From contig DOZA01000096.1 in the NCBI GenBank assembly GCA_003518245.1, forward strand, positions 1 through 6,107: DNA of 6,107 nucleotides. The letters are read 5' to 3'. The translations under genes were made by a program, and so were the position numbers. This stretch comes from Bacteroidales bacterium (GTDB lineage Bacteria > Bacteroidota > Bacteroidia > Bacteroidales > VadinHA17). The notes beneath the pieces were generated by a model. That model did no database searches. It saw only the letters and a program-made list of their open reading frames with translations, and was not told the DNA's origin. Below are positions 1 through 6,107 of the stretch, piece by piece (position 1 is the first letter of the stretch; the number at the start of each line of letters is the position of its first letter).

Positions 1-689
1 CCCTTTCCAATATACTTAAGGATCATTTTATTTTCTACCTTCCGAAAGATTATGTGAGTGGTGATTTCTATTATGCGTATCAGGATGCAGGATATACGGT
101 TATAGCTGCAGGCGATTGCACCGGGCATGGAGTACCGGGAGCATTATTATCAATACTGGGTATTAGTTTTCTTAATGAAATATTGCAGATAAGATCCGTC
201 CCCCGTGCCAACAGGGTGCTTAACAATATGAGGGAAAAGGTAATGGATGCACTGGACCAGAGGGGACAGGATTGTGAACCAAAAGACAGCATCGATATTG
301 CTCTTTGTGTTTATGAACCCTTCAGATCAGTTATACAATATTCAGGTGCCAACAGGCCACTAATAATGGTTAGTGGCGGAGAACTGAAAGAAATAAAACC
401 TGATAAAATGCCAATAGGAGTGGCTCCTATTGAAGAAGTATCATTTACAAATCACAGAATAGAAGTAAAAGAAGGTGACCGGTTTTATATGTTTTCTGAT
501 GGCTACCCTGATCAGTTTGGTGAAGAAACAAATAAAAAATTCAGAATACAGAACTTCAGGCATCTAATATCTAATGTCTCAGGATGGAGTATGGACAAGC
601 AAAAAGAGCATATAGAAAATATCTTTTATGACTGGAAGGGAAATTCTATACAGATAGATGATGTACTGGTTATGGGTTTTGAAATCTAA
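1..689 (+). CDS. SpoIIE/PP2C-type serine/threonine phosphatase, C-terminal part (5' truncated by window)
   Basis: This is the C-terminal catalytic domain of a SpoIIE-family (PP2C-like, metal-dependent) protein serine/threonine phosphatase. The frame is open from base 3 with no stop, so the gene starts outside the window. The GTG at 54 lies inside the conserved motif 'KDYVSGDFYY' and is not a real start. Visible PP2C/SpoIIE motifs in order are: the SGDF motif with its metal-binding Asp at 63-65; GDCTGHGVPGA from 111, with Asp at 114-116; SDGYPDQFG at 495-521, with Asp at 498-500; and the terminal IDDVLVMGF, with paired Asp at 657-662. All expected metal-ligand positions are filled, so it should be active. 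In Bacteroidota this domain usually ends a larger sensor protein (PAS, GAF, TPR or 7TM-type N-terminus) that acts on anti-sigma-factor-antagonist-like or other phosphoproteins; the sensor part is not visible here. The gene ends in tandem TAA TAA and is followed closely, in the same frame, by the ATPase gene, suggesting one transcript. Confidence 0.93.
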   Translation, partial: LSNILKDHFIFYLPKDYVSGDFYYAYQDAGYTVIAAGDCTGHGVPGALLSILGISFLNEILQIRSVPRANRVLNNMREKVMDALDQRGQDCEPKDSIDIALCVYEPFRSVIQYSGANRPLIMVSGGELKEIKPDKMPIGVAPIEEVSFTNHRIEVKEGDRFYMFSDGYPDQFGEETNKKFRIQNFRHLISNVSGWSMDKQKEHIENIFYDWKGNSIQIDDVLVMGFEI

Positions 690-698
690 TAAATTATG
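687..698 (+). promoter_or_regulatory. Tandem in-frame stops and closely spaced start joining phosphatase and ATPase genes
   Basis: The phosphatase ends TAA (687-689), immediately followed by a second in-frame TAA (690-692), one codon (ATT) and then the ATPase ATG (696-698). Both genes are in the same reading frame. No purine-rich ribosome-binding site precedes the start, which is common in Bacteroidota. The spacing implies co-transcription and possibly reinitiation-coupled translation; the latter is inference. Confidence 0.6.
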
Positions 699-2984
699 AA
701 ATTACAGGCTTTTCGAATAGAAAATTTCAGGTCAATTGTTGATACAGGTATGCAAACTATATCGCCTGATAATATTACCTGCCTGATTGGTCAGAACGAA
801 TCAGGAAAGACATCAATACTGGAAGGATTACAGGTGTTTTCATCAGGAAATATATCGGAGGATGTGCTAAGAAGCGACCTGTCATTACCAAGAGTAACAT
901 GCAGATTCGGGGCCCCTGAAGGATACTTTAAAAATAAATTACGCCCGGTAAATGATGAATTTGACAGGATAATAGATTCGCTGGATACCATTACTCTTGT
1001 GCGTTCATGGAAAGCTGATCTAAAATCACAGGTAGATATAGGAGGGGAGTTATTAGTATATTTTGAAGAATCAGAGGAGAAGAAAAACAAGGTGTTAACT
1101 GAGATAGGAGAAAAAATTAATGAACTTTTTTCTGAACTTAACGATAAGAGAGCCAAAAAAGAAACACTAAGTTCAGAACAGATTGATATACAACAAAAAC
1201 TGGATAAACACCCGGCAAAAAGAACTGGCCTGAAACTATTCAAAAAGAAAACTGATGATCTAAAAGACGATAACGATAATACAATAGATGAACTTAATAA
1301 TGCTCTTGAAAAAAATCGTAAGGACATAAATAATATCAATGCTTTTCTGGATGATAATAGTACACTTATCAACGTTGTTGATGAGTGGTCGGATATAGTA
1401 TCTGTGCTTGATGATGTAAACAACAGACTAGATGAAATTTCTTTGCGTCTGGAAGAAAGACATCAGACAATGACATTATTATCAGGCCCTTCTATGGCTG
1501 ATCTGTCACGTGGAGAATGGGAAAAGGTGCTTAGTGAATATAAATCTGCAAATACCAGGAAAGAAGAGCTTGAGAAAGAGCGTGATCTGAAAATATTAAA
1601 GTTTGGTTTTGTCCAGGAAGGTCTTGATGAAGAGAAAGCAAGTGCTAAACTGCGGAAAATAAAAAGAGACAGGCATAATGAATACCTTACAAGGGAGCTT
1701 GGCGAACTATTCCTGGGTGATTGTCCTCATTTTAAGATATTTGAGGATTTTGGAAGCCTGTTGCCTAACAGGATAGATATGGAAGACCTGGTTTCAGACA
1801 ACCAGAATGTAGAAGGATATAAGGCTGCAAGAAATTTCCTGACCCTGGCCGAACTGGATTATACTTTCTTTCAACAACCTTCATCACGGATTCTTAAACA
1901 GAAGATTGAAAATCTTAACGCTAAGCTTACACTTGATTTCCAGGACTTCTGGCAACAATATGTAGGTAAGCATAATAAAATCAGGATAAATTTTGAGCTT
2001 GACCATTATAGTACCAATCATGGTGAGAAAGCAGGGAAACCATATCTTGAATTCTGGGTAAAGGATGAAGGTGAACGATTATACCCCAAGCAACGGAGCC
2101 GCGGGGTGAGATGGTTCCTTTCATTTTACCTTGAACTGATGGCTGCTTCAAAAAAAGGGAAGAAGCAAATCATACTTCTGGTGGATGAGCCCGGGGTGAG
2201 CCTGCATGCCAGGGCACAGGAAGATGTACTGAAAGTTTTTGAAGATATTAAGGAGAATATGCAGGTTATATATACCACACATTCACCCAACCTTGTCGAT
2301 ATTAATAAACTACACCGGGTGCTGGCTGTGCAAAGAGATGATGTAGCTAACCACAGGTCAACCACAGTGATACTCGATGCTGCACGACTTGGTGATGCTT
2401 CACCCGATACACTGTCGCCACTTCAGAGTATAATGGGAAACCCGGTAGGTAACCAGGAGTTTTCTATCGATAAATATAATATTATTGTTAATGATGTGGG
2501 TACATTTTATCTGATGAATGCTGCCATGAATTTAACAGGTTATAAGGGGAAAATTCATTTTATCCCTTCAACCGATTCTTCATCAATACCACTTATGTGT
2601 AATATCCTTATGGGATGGGGTATGAAGTTTGCCGTTCTGCTTTTCCATAACGAGAAAGAAATTGAGGTGGCAAGACAGCTAGAGAAAATTGTGTTCACTG
2701 ATAGCCCGGGTGAGAATGAATATATTATCATTATGCCCGATGATTTTAAAAATGCTGAAGATCTGCTGTCAACACTTGATTTTAAAAATATGATATTGAA
2801 ATCAAGGGAAGGGATTACTGTATGTAATTCGGAATATATCAGCAGTAATGACCTTCCCCGTAATTTCCTCATGAGTAAGTTCCTGGGTGACATAAATAAA
2901 GGAAATATCTCGAGATCTGATCTTGATGAGGAATCGAGGGAAAACCTTGTGCTGCTGATTAATATACTTCAGAGATTCAAATAG
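696..2984 (+). CDS. OLD-like/AAA_15 SMC-type ATPase with long coiled coil and degenerate TOPRIM-like C-terminus
   Basis: This is a 762-residue P-loop ATPase of the ABC/SMC-like OLD (overcoming lysogenization defect) group. The N-terminus 'MKLQAFRIENFRSI' is the usual first strand of the group. Walker A is GQNESGKT at residues 32-39. Residues of about 125-330 are charged and rich in Glu/Lys/Leu heptads, a likely antiparallel coiled coil, with an Asp/Asn-rich stretch near 186-222. The second ATPase half carries 'QRSRGVRWFLSF' (466-477) at the signature-motif position, Walker B ILLVDEP (493-499, Asp497-Glu498), a D-loop-like 'SLHARAQ' (502-508) and the switch His529 in 'TTHS'. Residues of about 592-665 follow the layout of the OLD TOPRIM nuclease domain ('NIIVNDVGTFYL', 'GWGMKFAVLLFHNEKE'), but Asn599, Phe650 and Asn652 sit where Glu, Asp and Asp are expected. 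It is therefore likely an ATPase without nuclease activity. The ATG at 696 is chosen because it gives the family N-terminus; no Shine-Dalgarno sequence is visible. Family members act in DNA repair or phage defence; the function here is unknown. Confidence 0.88.
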   Translation: MKLQAFRIENFRSIVDTGMQTISPDNITCLIGQNESGKTSILEGLQVFSSGNISEDVLRSDLSLPRVTCRFGAPEGYFKNKLRPVNDEFDRIIDSLDTITLVRSWKADLKSQVDIGGELLVYFEESEEKKNKVLTEIGEKINELFSELNDKRAKKETLSSEQIDIQQKLDKHPAKRTGLKLFKKKTDDLKDDNDNTIDELNNALEKNRKDINNINAFLDDNSTLINVVDEWSDIVSVLDDVNNRLDEISLRLEERHQTMTLLSGPSMADLSRGEWEKVLSEYKSANTRKEELEKERDLKILKFGFVQEGLDEEKASAKLRKIKRDRHNEYLTRELGELFLGDCPHFKIFEDFGSLLPNRIDMEDLVSDNQNVEGYKAARNFLTLAELDYTFFQQPSSRILKQKIENLNAKLTLDFQDFWQQYVGKHNKIRINFELDHYSTNHGEKAGKPYLEFWVKDEGERLYPKQRSRGVRWFLSFYLELMAASKKGKKQIILLVDEPGVSLHARAQEDVLKVFEDIKENMQVIYTTHSPNLVDINKLHRVLAVQRDDVANHRSTTVILDAARLGDASPDTLSPLQSIMGNPVGNQEFSIDKYNIIVNDVGTFYLMNAAMNLTGYKGKIHFIPSTDSSSIPLMCNILMGWGMKFAVLLFHNEKEIEVARQLEKIVFTDSPGENEYIIIMPDDFKNAEDLLSTLDFKNMILKSREGITVCNSEYISSNDLPRNFLMSKFLGDINKGNISRSDLDEESRENLVLLINILQRFK

Positions 2985-3085
2985 AAATTATCCTCTTATT
3001 AGCCCCTTCAATCTGCAATCACCGGCTGCTCGCGAGCTCGTCACCCTCGTCCCGGGTCCCCGGGATCCTCGGTTTCATCACTCCA
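2985..3085. other. Convergent intergenic spacer with GC-rich core
   Basis: This is the 101-bp gap between the 3' ends of the ATPase gene (+) and the MlrC-like gene (-). Its flanks are AT-rich like the rest of the window, but 3021-3070 contains 37 G or C out of 50. The position would suit a shared bidirectional terminator. However, no T-run follows the palindromes on either strand, so intrinsic termination is not demonstrated. Confidence 0.6.
3028..3065. repeat. Cluster of short perfect palindromes and a short direct repeat
   Basis: Three repeats are directly visible. GCTCGCGAGC (3028-3037) is a perfect 10-bp palindrome. TCCCGGG (3050-3056) and CCCGGGA (3059-3065) form a perfect 7-bp inverted repeat around a 2-base centre. 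CTCGTC occurs twice, at 3037-3042 and 3046-3051, nine bases apart. The second element could form a short GC hairpin once the central pairs are opened into a loop. It may be a REP-like dispersed element or a T-less transcription end signal; the window alone cannot distinguish these. Confidence 0.55.
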
Positions 3086-4612
3086 TCATTCCTTGCTGTA
3101 AACCGGATAAATATCCCTGGGTATATTCTTGTATTCTATATTGGTAAGATCCGCTGGCCCCAGTCCCGGTGCATCAACTTCGAATATAGCCCCGGCAAGG
3201 CCGTTCTCATAAAATCCACGCCTGAAATGAACTCTTGATTTAAGTGAAATAATATCTATCTCATCTAAACTAAGATCCAGGTTGCCAAGTATATCTGTAT
3301 CAGTTACCTGGTGGAGATCTGGCGTTATTATAACAGTATTATTATCACCAAATTTCAATACAGCAACTTTATCATACCTCCCATACTTATTAAAATAAGC
3401 AAGTGTGCCGGATATTTCAACAGGATCACCGGCATACTTATCCGCATATCCTCCAACAGCCACTGTCACCGTGTCAGCGGCCTGCCTGCCTGTCTCTTTC
3501 AGTTTGTCAATGAGCCTCTTGTCCGATATGGTTGCTATGCAGAAATTACTGGCACCCTGTTTAATCAGTTCGGACAGAATATGAGTTGAGTTACCTGTTC
3601 TGTCACTGTGATCAGCTATAACAACCGGTGTATTACCCCTTTTGGCAGCTGCAATACTGAGTCGTACTCCCTCTGCTGTATCAGGTAATTTTTTCCCTGC
3701 AAATTCATGTCTTACTCTCCAGATATAATTGTTCATATCATCCGCTATTCTGTCTGCCAGCTCCTGGTCATCGTTTGTTATTACCATTACAGTCGCGCCC
3801 ACATCAGGCACATCAGCATAAGCAAAACCAAATGCAACAGAAACACAGACTCCAGGTATACGGTCTTCCCATCTCCTGGCTCTTTCCATTATTTCCATGG
3901 CCGGGGATACACCTGTTCCCTGGAATACACTTGGAGTAATAACACCCGGTTTACGTGTTGACATTACTGGATTATAGTTACTTCTCAGGATATTAATCAT
4001 TAACCTGGCTGCTCTCTCTCCCTGGTAGTATGAATCGTAATGAGGATATCGCTTAATTATTATTACCCCCGAAGCAACATCGGATAGCTCATGATCTTCA
4101 TTTGCATGAAGATCGAGAGTTACTATAACAGGTATGTCACCGGCTATCTTACGAATCCTCCTGACTATCTCAGCCTCAGGTTTGGGTATCCCCGTTACTG
4201 CCATAGCACCATGCAAAGAAAGATATATACCATCATAGGGGCCTTTATTTAAAATATCTTCCTGCATTGCACCGGTATATTTATCAAAAGCTTCACGGGT
4301 TATCCAGCTGCCTGAAGATCCTCCAACAGCTCCCCTAGGTGATGTTATACCTTCAAGCTGAGCGCAACCATATTCAGTAATTCGATCAACAAACCCGTTT
4401 ATATATGAATTTGCATTCAATAACTGATCCCCTTTTAGGGGAGGTCCGTAAAACTCAAACTCATTTATACCTGTAGGGCGTGGACAAAAAGTACATGTTT
4501 CATGTGAAAAGGTTGCTATACCGATCTTGTAATCATCAGTTTCCTGCTGTTTACTATTATCGCAGGAAAACAACAAAAGAACGGAGATGCAAAGTATTAA
4601 TGATTTTTTCAT
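3086..4612 (-). CDS. M81/MlrC-family metallopeptidase-like lipoprotein
   Basis: This 508-residue protein has the two-part layout of the M81 (MlrC, microcystinase C-like) family: an N-terminal domain (about 28-320) and a C-terminal MlrC_C-type domain (about 328-495). Candidate metal-site motifs are FSHETCTF (35-42, His37/Glu38), LSLHGAM (131-137, His134), TLDLHAN (165-171, Asp167 and His169) and RYPHYD (188-193, His191). The loop 'ADHSDRTGNSTHIL' (333-346) replaces the longer Gly-rich 'SDNPGGG' form common in the family, so this looks like a distinct subgroup. Residues 1-17 form a lipoprotein signal (Lys2-Lys3, hydrophobic core, lipobox LFSC with Cys17), followed by Asp18 and a polar stretch, so the protein is probably membrane-anchored outside the cytoplasm. 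The family includes the enzyme that cleaves linearised microcystin, but most members have unknown substrates and I do not infer microcystin degradation. The start at 4612 is supported by the signal peptide. It is divergent from the serine hydrolase gene. Confidence 0.9.
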   Translation of the reverse strand: MKKSLILCISVLLLFSCDNSKQQETDDYKIGIATFSHETCTFCPRPTGINEFEFYGPPLKGDQLLNANSYINGFVDRITEYGCAQLEGITSPRGAVGGSSGSWITREAFDKYTGAMQEDILNKGPYDGIYLSLHGAMAVTGIPKPEAEIVRRIRKIAGDIPVIVTLDLHANEDHELSDVASGVIIIKRYPHYDSYYQGERAARLMINILRSNYNPVMSTRKPGVITPSVFQGTGVSPAMEIMERARRWEDRIPGVCVSVAFGFAYADVPDVGATVMVITNDDQELADRIADDMNNYIWRVRHEFAGKKLPDTAEGVRLSIAAAKRGNTPVVIADHSDRTGNSTHILSELIKQGASNFCIATISDKRLIDKLKETGRQAADTVTVAVGGYADKYAGDPVEISGTLAYFNKYGRYDKVAVLKFGDNNTVIITPDLHQVTDTDILGNLDLSLDEIDIISLKSRVHFRRGFYENGLAGAIFEVDAPGLGPADLTNIEYKNIPRDIYPVYSKE

Positions 4613-4699
4613 TTGGTTGTAAGTTTAATTACCATACCAAGTTAAAAAAAAAGGATCATATTTACTACCTTGTAGAACTGGTAATAAAACTTTAACGCA
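4613..4699. promoter_or_regulatory. Divergent promoter region between MlrC-like and serine hydrolase genes
   Basis: These 87 bp must carry start signals for both flanking genes. The region is AT-rich with a run of nine A (4644-4652). Weak resemblances to the Bacteroidota -7 box (TAnnTTTG) are TACCTTG at 4666-4672 on the + strand, about 28 nt before the ATG at 4700, and TAACTTGG on the - strand (complement of 4637-4644), about 24 nt before the other start. Each is one T short, and neither has a clear TTTG at the -33 position. The region's role is inferred from gene layout; the exact boxes are tentative. No Shine-Dalgarno sequence is seen before either start. Confidence 0.45.
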
Positions 4700-5758
4700 A
4701 TGAATACTAAGCAGCGTTTGTCAATTTTCTTGTTGATAATTTTAATGGCACCGGTTATAAAGGCCCAGGTCTATCCGGGAGAGAGATGGCAGATAGCAAA
4801 TGAGCCGTATGAGATGGGTTTTGATATGAAAAAGCTGGAAAATGCAAAAGAATACTCTGATTCAATAAGTACTGCTGCTGTTGTAATAGTTAAGTCCGGA
4901 ATTATAGTCTATGAATGGGGAGAAGTGGATAAAAAATATATGACTCATTCAATAAGAAAGAGTTTCCTTAGTGCACTTTATGGTAACTATGTAAGGAAGG
5001 GCATTATTAACCTTGACAAAACTGTGTATGAACTGGGTCTGGACGATGAGCCACCTCTTTCAGAGATTGAAAGGAAAGCTACTCTTAGAGATTGCCTCAA
5101 AGCCAGATCAGGAATATATCACCATGCACTTTATGAATCAGAGCGTATGAAAAACCTGAAGCCGGATAGACATAGCCAGATACCCGGGACACACTGGTAT
5201 TATAATAACTGGGATTTCAATGCTTCAGGTACAGCTTTTGAAAAACTTACCGGTAAGAAGATCTTTACAGCAATTGAAGAAGAGATTGCTGTACCAATTG
5301 GTATGGAGCACTTTTCTTCAGATGATGGCTGGTACGTTACAGGCGATGAATCTATCCACCCGGCTTATCCCTTTATTATTACGGCACATGACATGGCCAG
5401 GTTTGGCTTACTTATGCTGATGAAAGGCAACTGGAATGGTAAACAATTAATCCCGGCCGATTGGGTGGAAGAAAGCACCCGGTACCATTCAGATGCATGC
5501 CTCTATGGAAGTGATGGCTATGGATACATGTGGTGGGTGGCACATGAACATAATAAATATTCACACCTTCCAGGTGTTGACCTGCCGGAGGGTACATATT
5601 CAGCCAGAGGTGCTGGTGGACATTATATTATGATAATACCTGCATACAACCTTGTTGTTGTGCACAGGGTTGATACTTTCGAAGATAATTCAGTTTCATC
5701 AGCTGAGTTCGGAAGATTGCTGAAACTGATCCTGGATGCTATGATATTGAAAGTATAG
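4700..5758 (+). CDS. Secreted beta-lactamase-fold serine hydrolase (class C/S12-type)
   Basis: This 352-residue protein belongs to the beta-lactamase-related (PF00144-type) serine hydrolases, a group that includes class C beta-lactamases, DD-peptidases, esterases and 6-aminohexanoate-dimer hydrolases. A Sec signal is visible: Lys4-Arg6, a hydrophobic stretch 8-20, and probable cleavage after Ala22 before Gln23. The nucleophile motif is Ser84-Ile-Arg-Lys87 (SxxK), and the second motif is Tyr168-Asn-Asn170 (YxN) within 'WYYNNWDFN'. The third, KTG-equivalent, motif is the Gly-rich 'ARGAGGHYI' (302-310) followed by 'IIPAYNLVVVHRVD', which matches the esterase-like members rather than the Lys-Thr-Gly of true beta-lactamases. 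All three catalytic blocks are present and the length is normal for a single domain. The likely site is the periplasm or cell surface, and the substrate is unknown. The ATG at 4700 gives the signal peptide. The next gene starts 8 nt after the stop, implying an operon. Confidence 0.9.
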   Translation: MNTKQRLSIFLLIILMAPVIKAQVYPGERWQIANEPYEMGFDMKKLENAKEYSDSISTAAVVIVKSGIIVYEWGEVDKKYMTHSIRKSFLSALYGNYVRKGIINLDKTVYELGLDDEPPLSEIERKATLRDCLKARSGIYHHALYESERMKNLKPDRHSQIPGTHWYYNNWDFNASGTAFEKLTGKKIFTAIEEEIAVPIGMEHFSSDDGWYVTGDESIHPAYPFIITAHDMARFGLLMLMKGNWNGKQLIPADWVEESTRYHSDACLYGSDGYGYMWWVAHEHNKYSHLPGVDLPEGTYSARGAGGHYIMIIPAYNLVVVHRVDTFEDNSVSSAEFGRLLKLILDAMILKV

Positions 5759-5766
5759 ATAATGAA

Positions 5767-6107
5767 ATGAAAGAAAATTACAGGGAAATTACCTGCCTCG
5801 CGCTTGGTGATTCATATACTATAGGGGAAAGTGTTGATCCGTCATTGAGGTGGCCCGTGCAGCTTGTCAATAAACTGAGGAATGAAAGTATAAATATGTC
5901 TGATGCAGTAATTATTGCAAGAACAGGCTGGACAACAGATGAAATTGATGCATTCAATAGGTTGATAAGTGAAGAGTGTGGTAATGCAGGTATAAAATAT
6001 TTTAATATTACTGATATCTCAAGGGAAGCATCGCTTGATTCTTCACTGGTAGCTGCTGATGGGTTGCACCCCTCAGGCAAAATGTACGGTTTATGGGTCG
6101 ACAGTGG
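5767..6107 (+). CDS. SGNH/GDSL hydrolase, apparent in-frame internal deletion, 3' end beyond window
   Basis: The frame is open from the ATG at 5767 to the window edge (113 codons plus two bases). The N-terminal block is 'LALGDSYTIGE' (residues 11-21, nucleophile Ser16), followed by 'RWPVQLVNKLR' and 'ARTGWTTDE' (51-59). The next residues are 'IDAFNRLISEE' (60-70), then 'YFNITDISREA' and 'ADGLHPSGKMYGLWV' (97-111), which holds catalytic Asp98 and His101. In the family as I know it, some 80-90 residues lie between 'TGWTTDE' and 'EIDAFN', including the 'LLIGVNNQ' segment with the oxyanion-hole Asn (block III). They are missing here without a frame break, so the enzyme is probably inactive, or else the sequence is misassembled. 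No signal peptide is visible, so it would be cytoplasmic. An ATG at 5762 is followed at once by an in-frame stop and is rejected as start. It lies 8 nt downstream of the serine hydrolase gene, probably in one operon. The alternative is a functional short variant, which I consider unlikely. Confidence 0.8.
   Translation, partial: MKENYREITCLALGDSYTIGESVDPSLRWPVQLVNKLRNESINMSDAVIIARTGWTTDEIDAFNRLISEECGNAGIKYFNITDISREASLDSSLVAADGLHPSGKMYGLWVDS

Noticed and set aside
54..56. GTG as the start of the phosphatase gene
   Set aside because: The upstream frame is open to base 3 and encodes conserved family residues ('FIFYLPKDY') immediately before it, so the gene is simply cut by the window edge.
791..1423. 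Long open frame on the minus strand (210 codons)
   Set aside because: It is antisense to the coiled-coil region of the ATPase. Its Ser/Leu/Phe-rich translation is the expected complement of Glu/Lys/Asp-rich codons, and no family motif is visible.
3050..3065. Classical rho-independent terminator
   Set aside because: The inverted repeat is GC-rich, but no T-tract follows on either strand and the centre is only 2 bases, so the standard terminator form is not met.
3030..3068. Dense cluster of common restriction sites (TCGCGA, GAGCTC, two CCCGGG, GGATCC), suggesting a cloning polylinker or vector contamination
   Set aside because: The sites follow from the GC palindromes. No vector sequence flanks them, both sides run smoothly into native AT-rich coding sequence, and the order matches no polylinker I recognise. 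Noted as a composition anomaly instead.
3311..3961. Plus-strand open frames at 3311-3589 and 3707-3961
   Set aside because: Both are antisense to the MlrC-like gene and show no recognisable protein pattern.
4480..4695. Plus-strand open frame of 71 codons crossing the divergent gap
   Set aside because: It overlaps the antisense of the lipoprotein signal region and the promoter gap. Its translation is basic and low-complexity at the end, with no family resemblance.
5778..6080. Minus-strand open frame of 100 codons
   Set aside because: It is the shadow of the SGNH gene, whose + strand frame has clear GDSY, TGWTTDE and DGLHPSG motifs.

Overview
The window looks like chromosomal DNA from a member of the Bacteroidota, probably an environmental Bacteroidales/Marinilabiliales-type organism. 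The reasons are AT-rich coding sequence, almost no Shine-Dalgarno motifs before start codons, a lipoprotein signal followed by a serine/acid-rich stretch, a Sec signal ending in Lys-Ala-Gln, and protein families and phrasing typical of that phylum. This assignment is an inference from style, not from a marker gene.

Left block (1-2984, + strand). The window opens inside a gene whose C-terminal end is a SpoIIE/PP2C-type serine/threonine phosphatase domain. After two tandem stop codons, and only 6 nt after the first one, a 762-codon gene begins in the same reading frame. It encodes an OLD-like/AAA_15 SMC-type ATPase with a long central coiled coil. Its C-terminal region aligns by eye with the TOPRIM nuclease domain of OLD-family proteins, but the metal-binding acidic residues are replaced, so it is probably not a nuclease. 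The spacing suggests the two genes are co-transcribed.

Convergent gap (2985-3085). A short intergenic spacer holds a sharply GC-rich island (about 74% G+C over 50 bases) built of short perfect palindromes. It stands out from the AT-rich surroundings.

Right block (3086-6107). On the minus strand lies an M81/MlrC-family metallopeptidase-like protein with a lipoprotein signal. It is divergent, across an 87-bp promoter-bearing gap, from a secreted beta-lactamase-fold (S12-type) serine hydrolase. That hydrolase is followed 8 nt later by an SGNH/GDSL hydrolase that runs off the window. The SGNH gene keeps its catalytic Ser, Asp and His blocks but appears to have lost the whole middle of the domain by an in-frame deletion. 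The block thus has two exported hydrolases in divergent orientation, plus a probably cytoplasmic and probably crippled third one. Substrates cannot be named from sequence.

The most interesting points are the degenerate TOPRIM in the ATPase, its in-frame coupling to a phosphatase, the internally deleted SGNH gene, and the GC-rich palindromic island. I see no CRISPR array, tRNA, rRNA, insertion sequence or complete known defence system.
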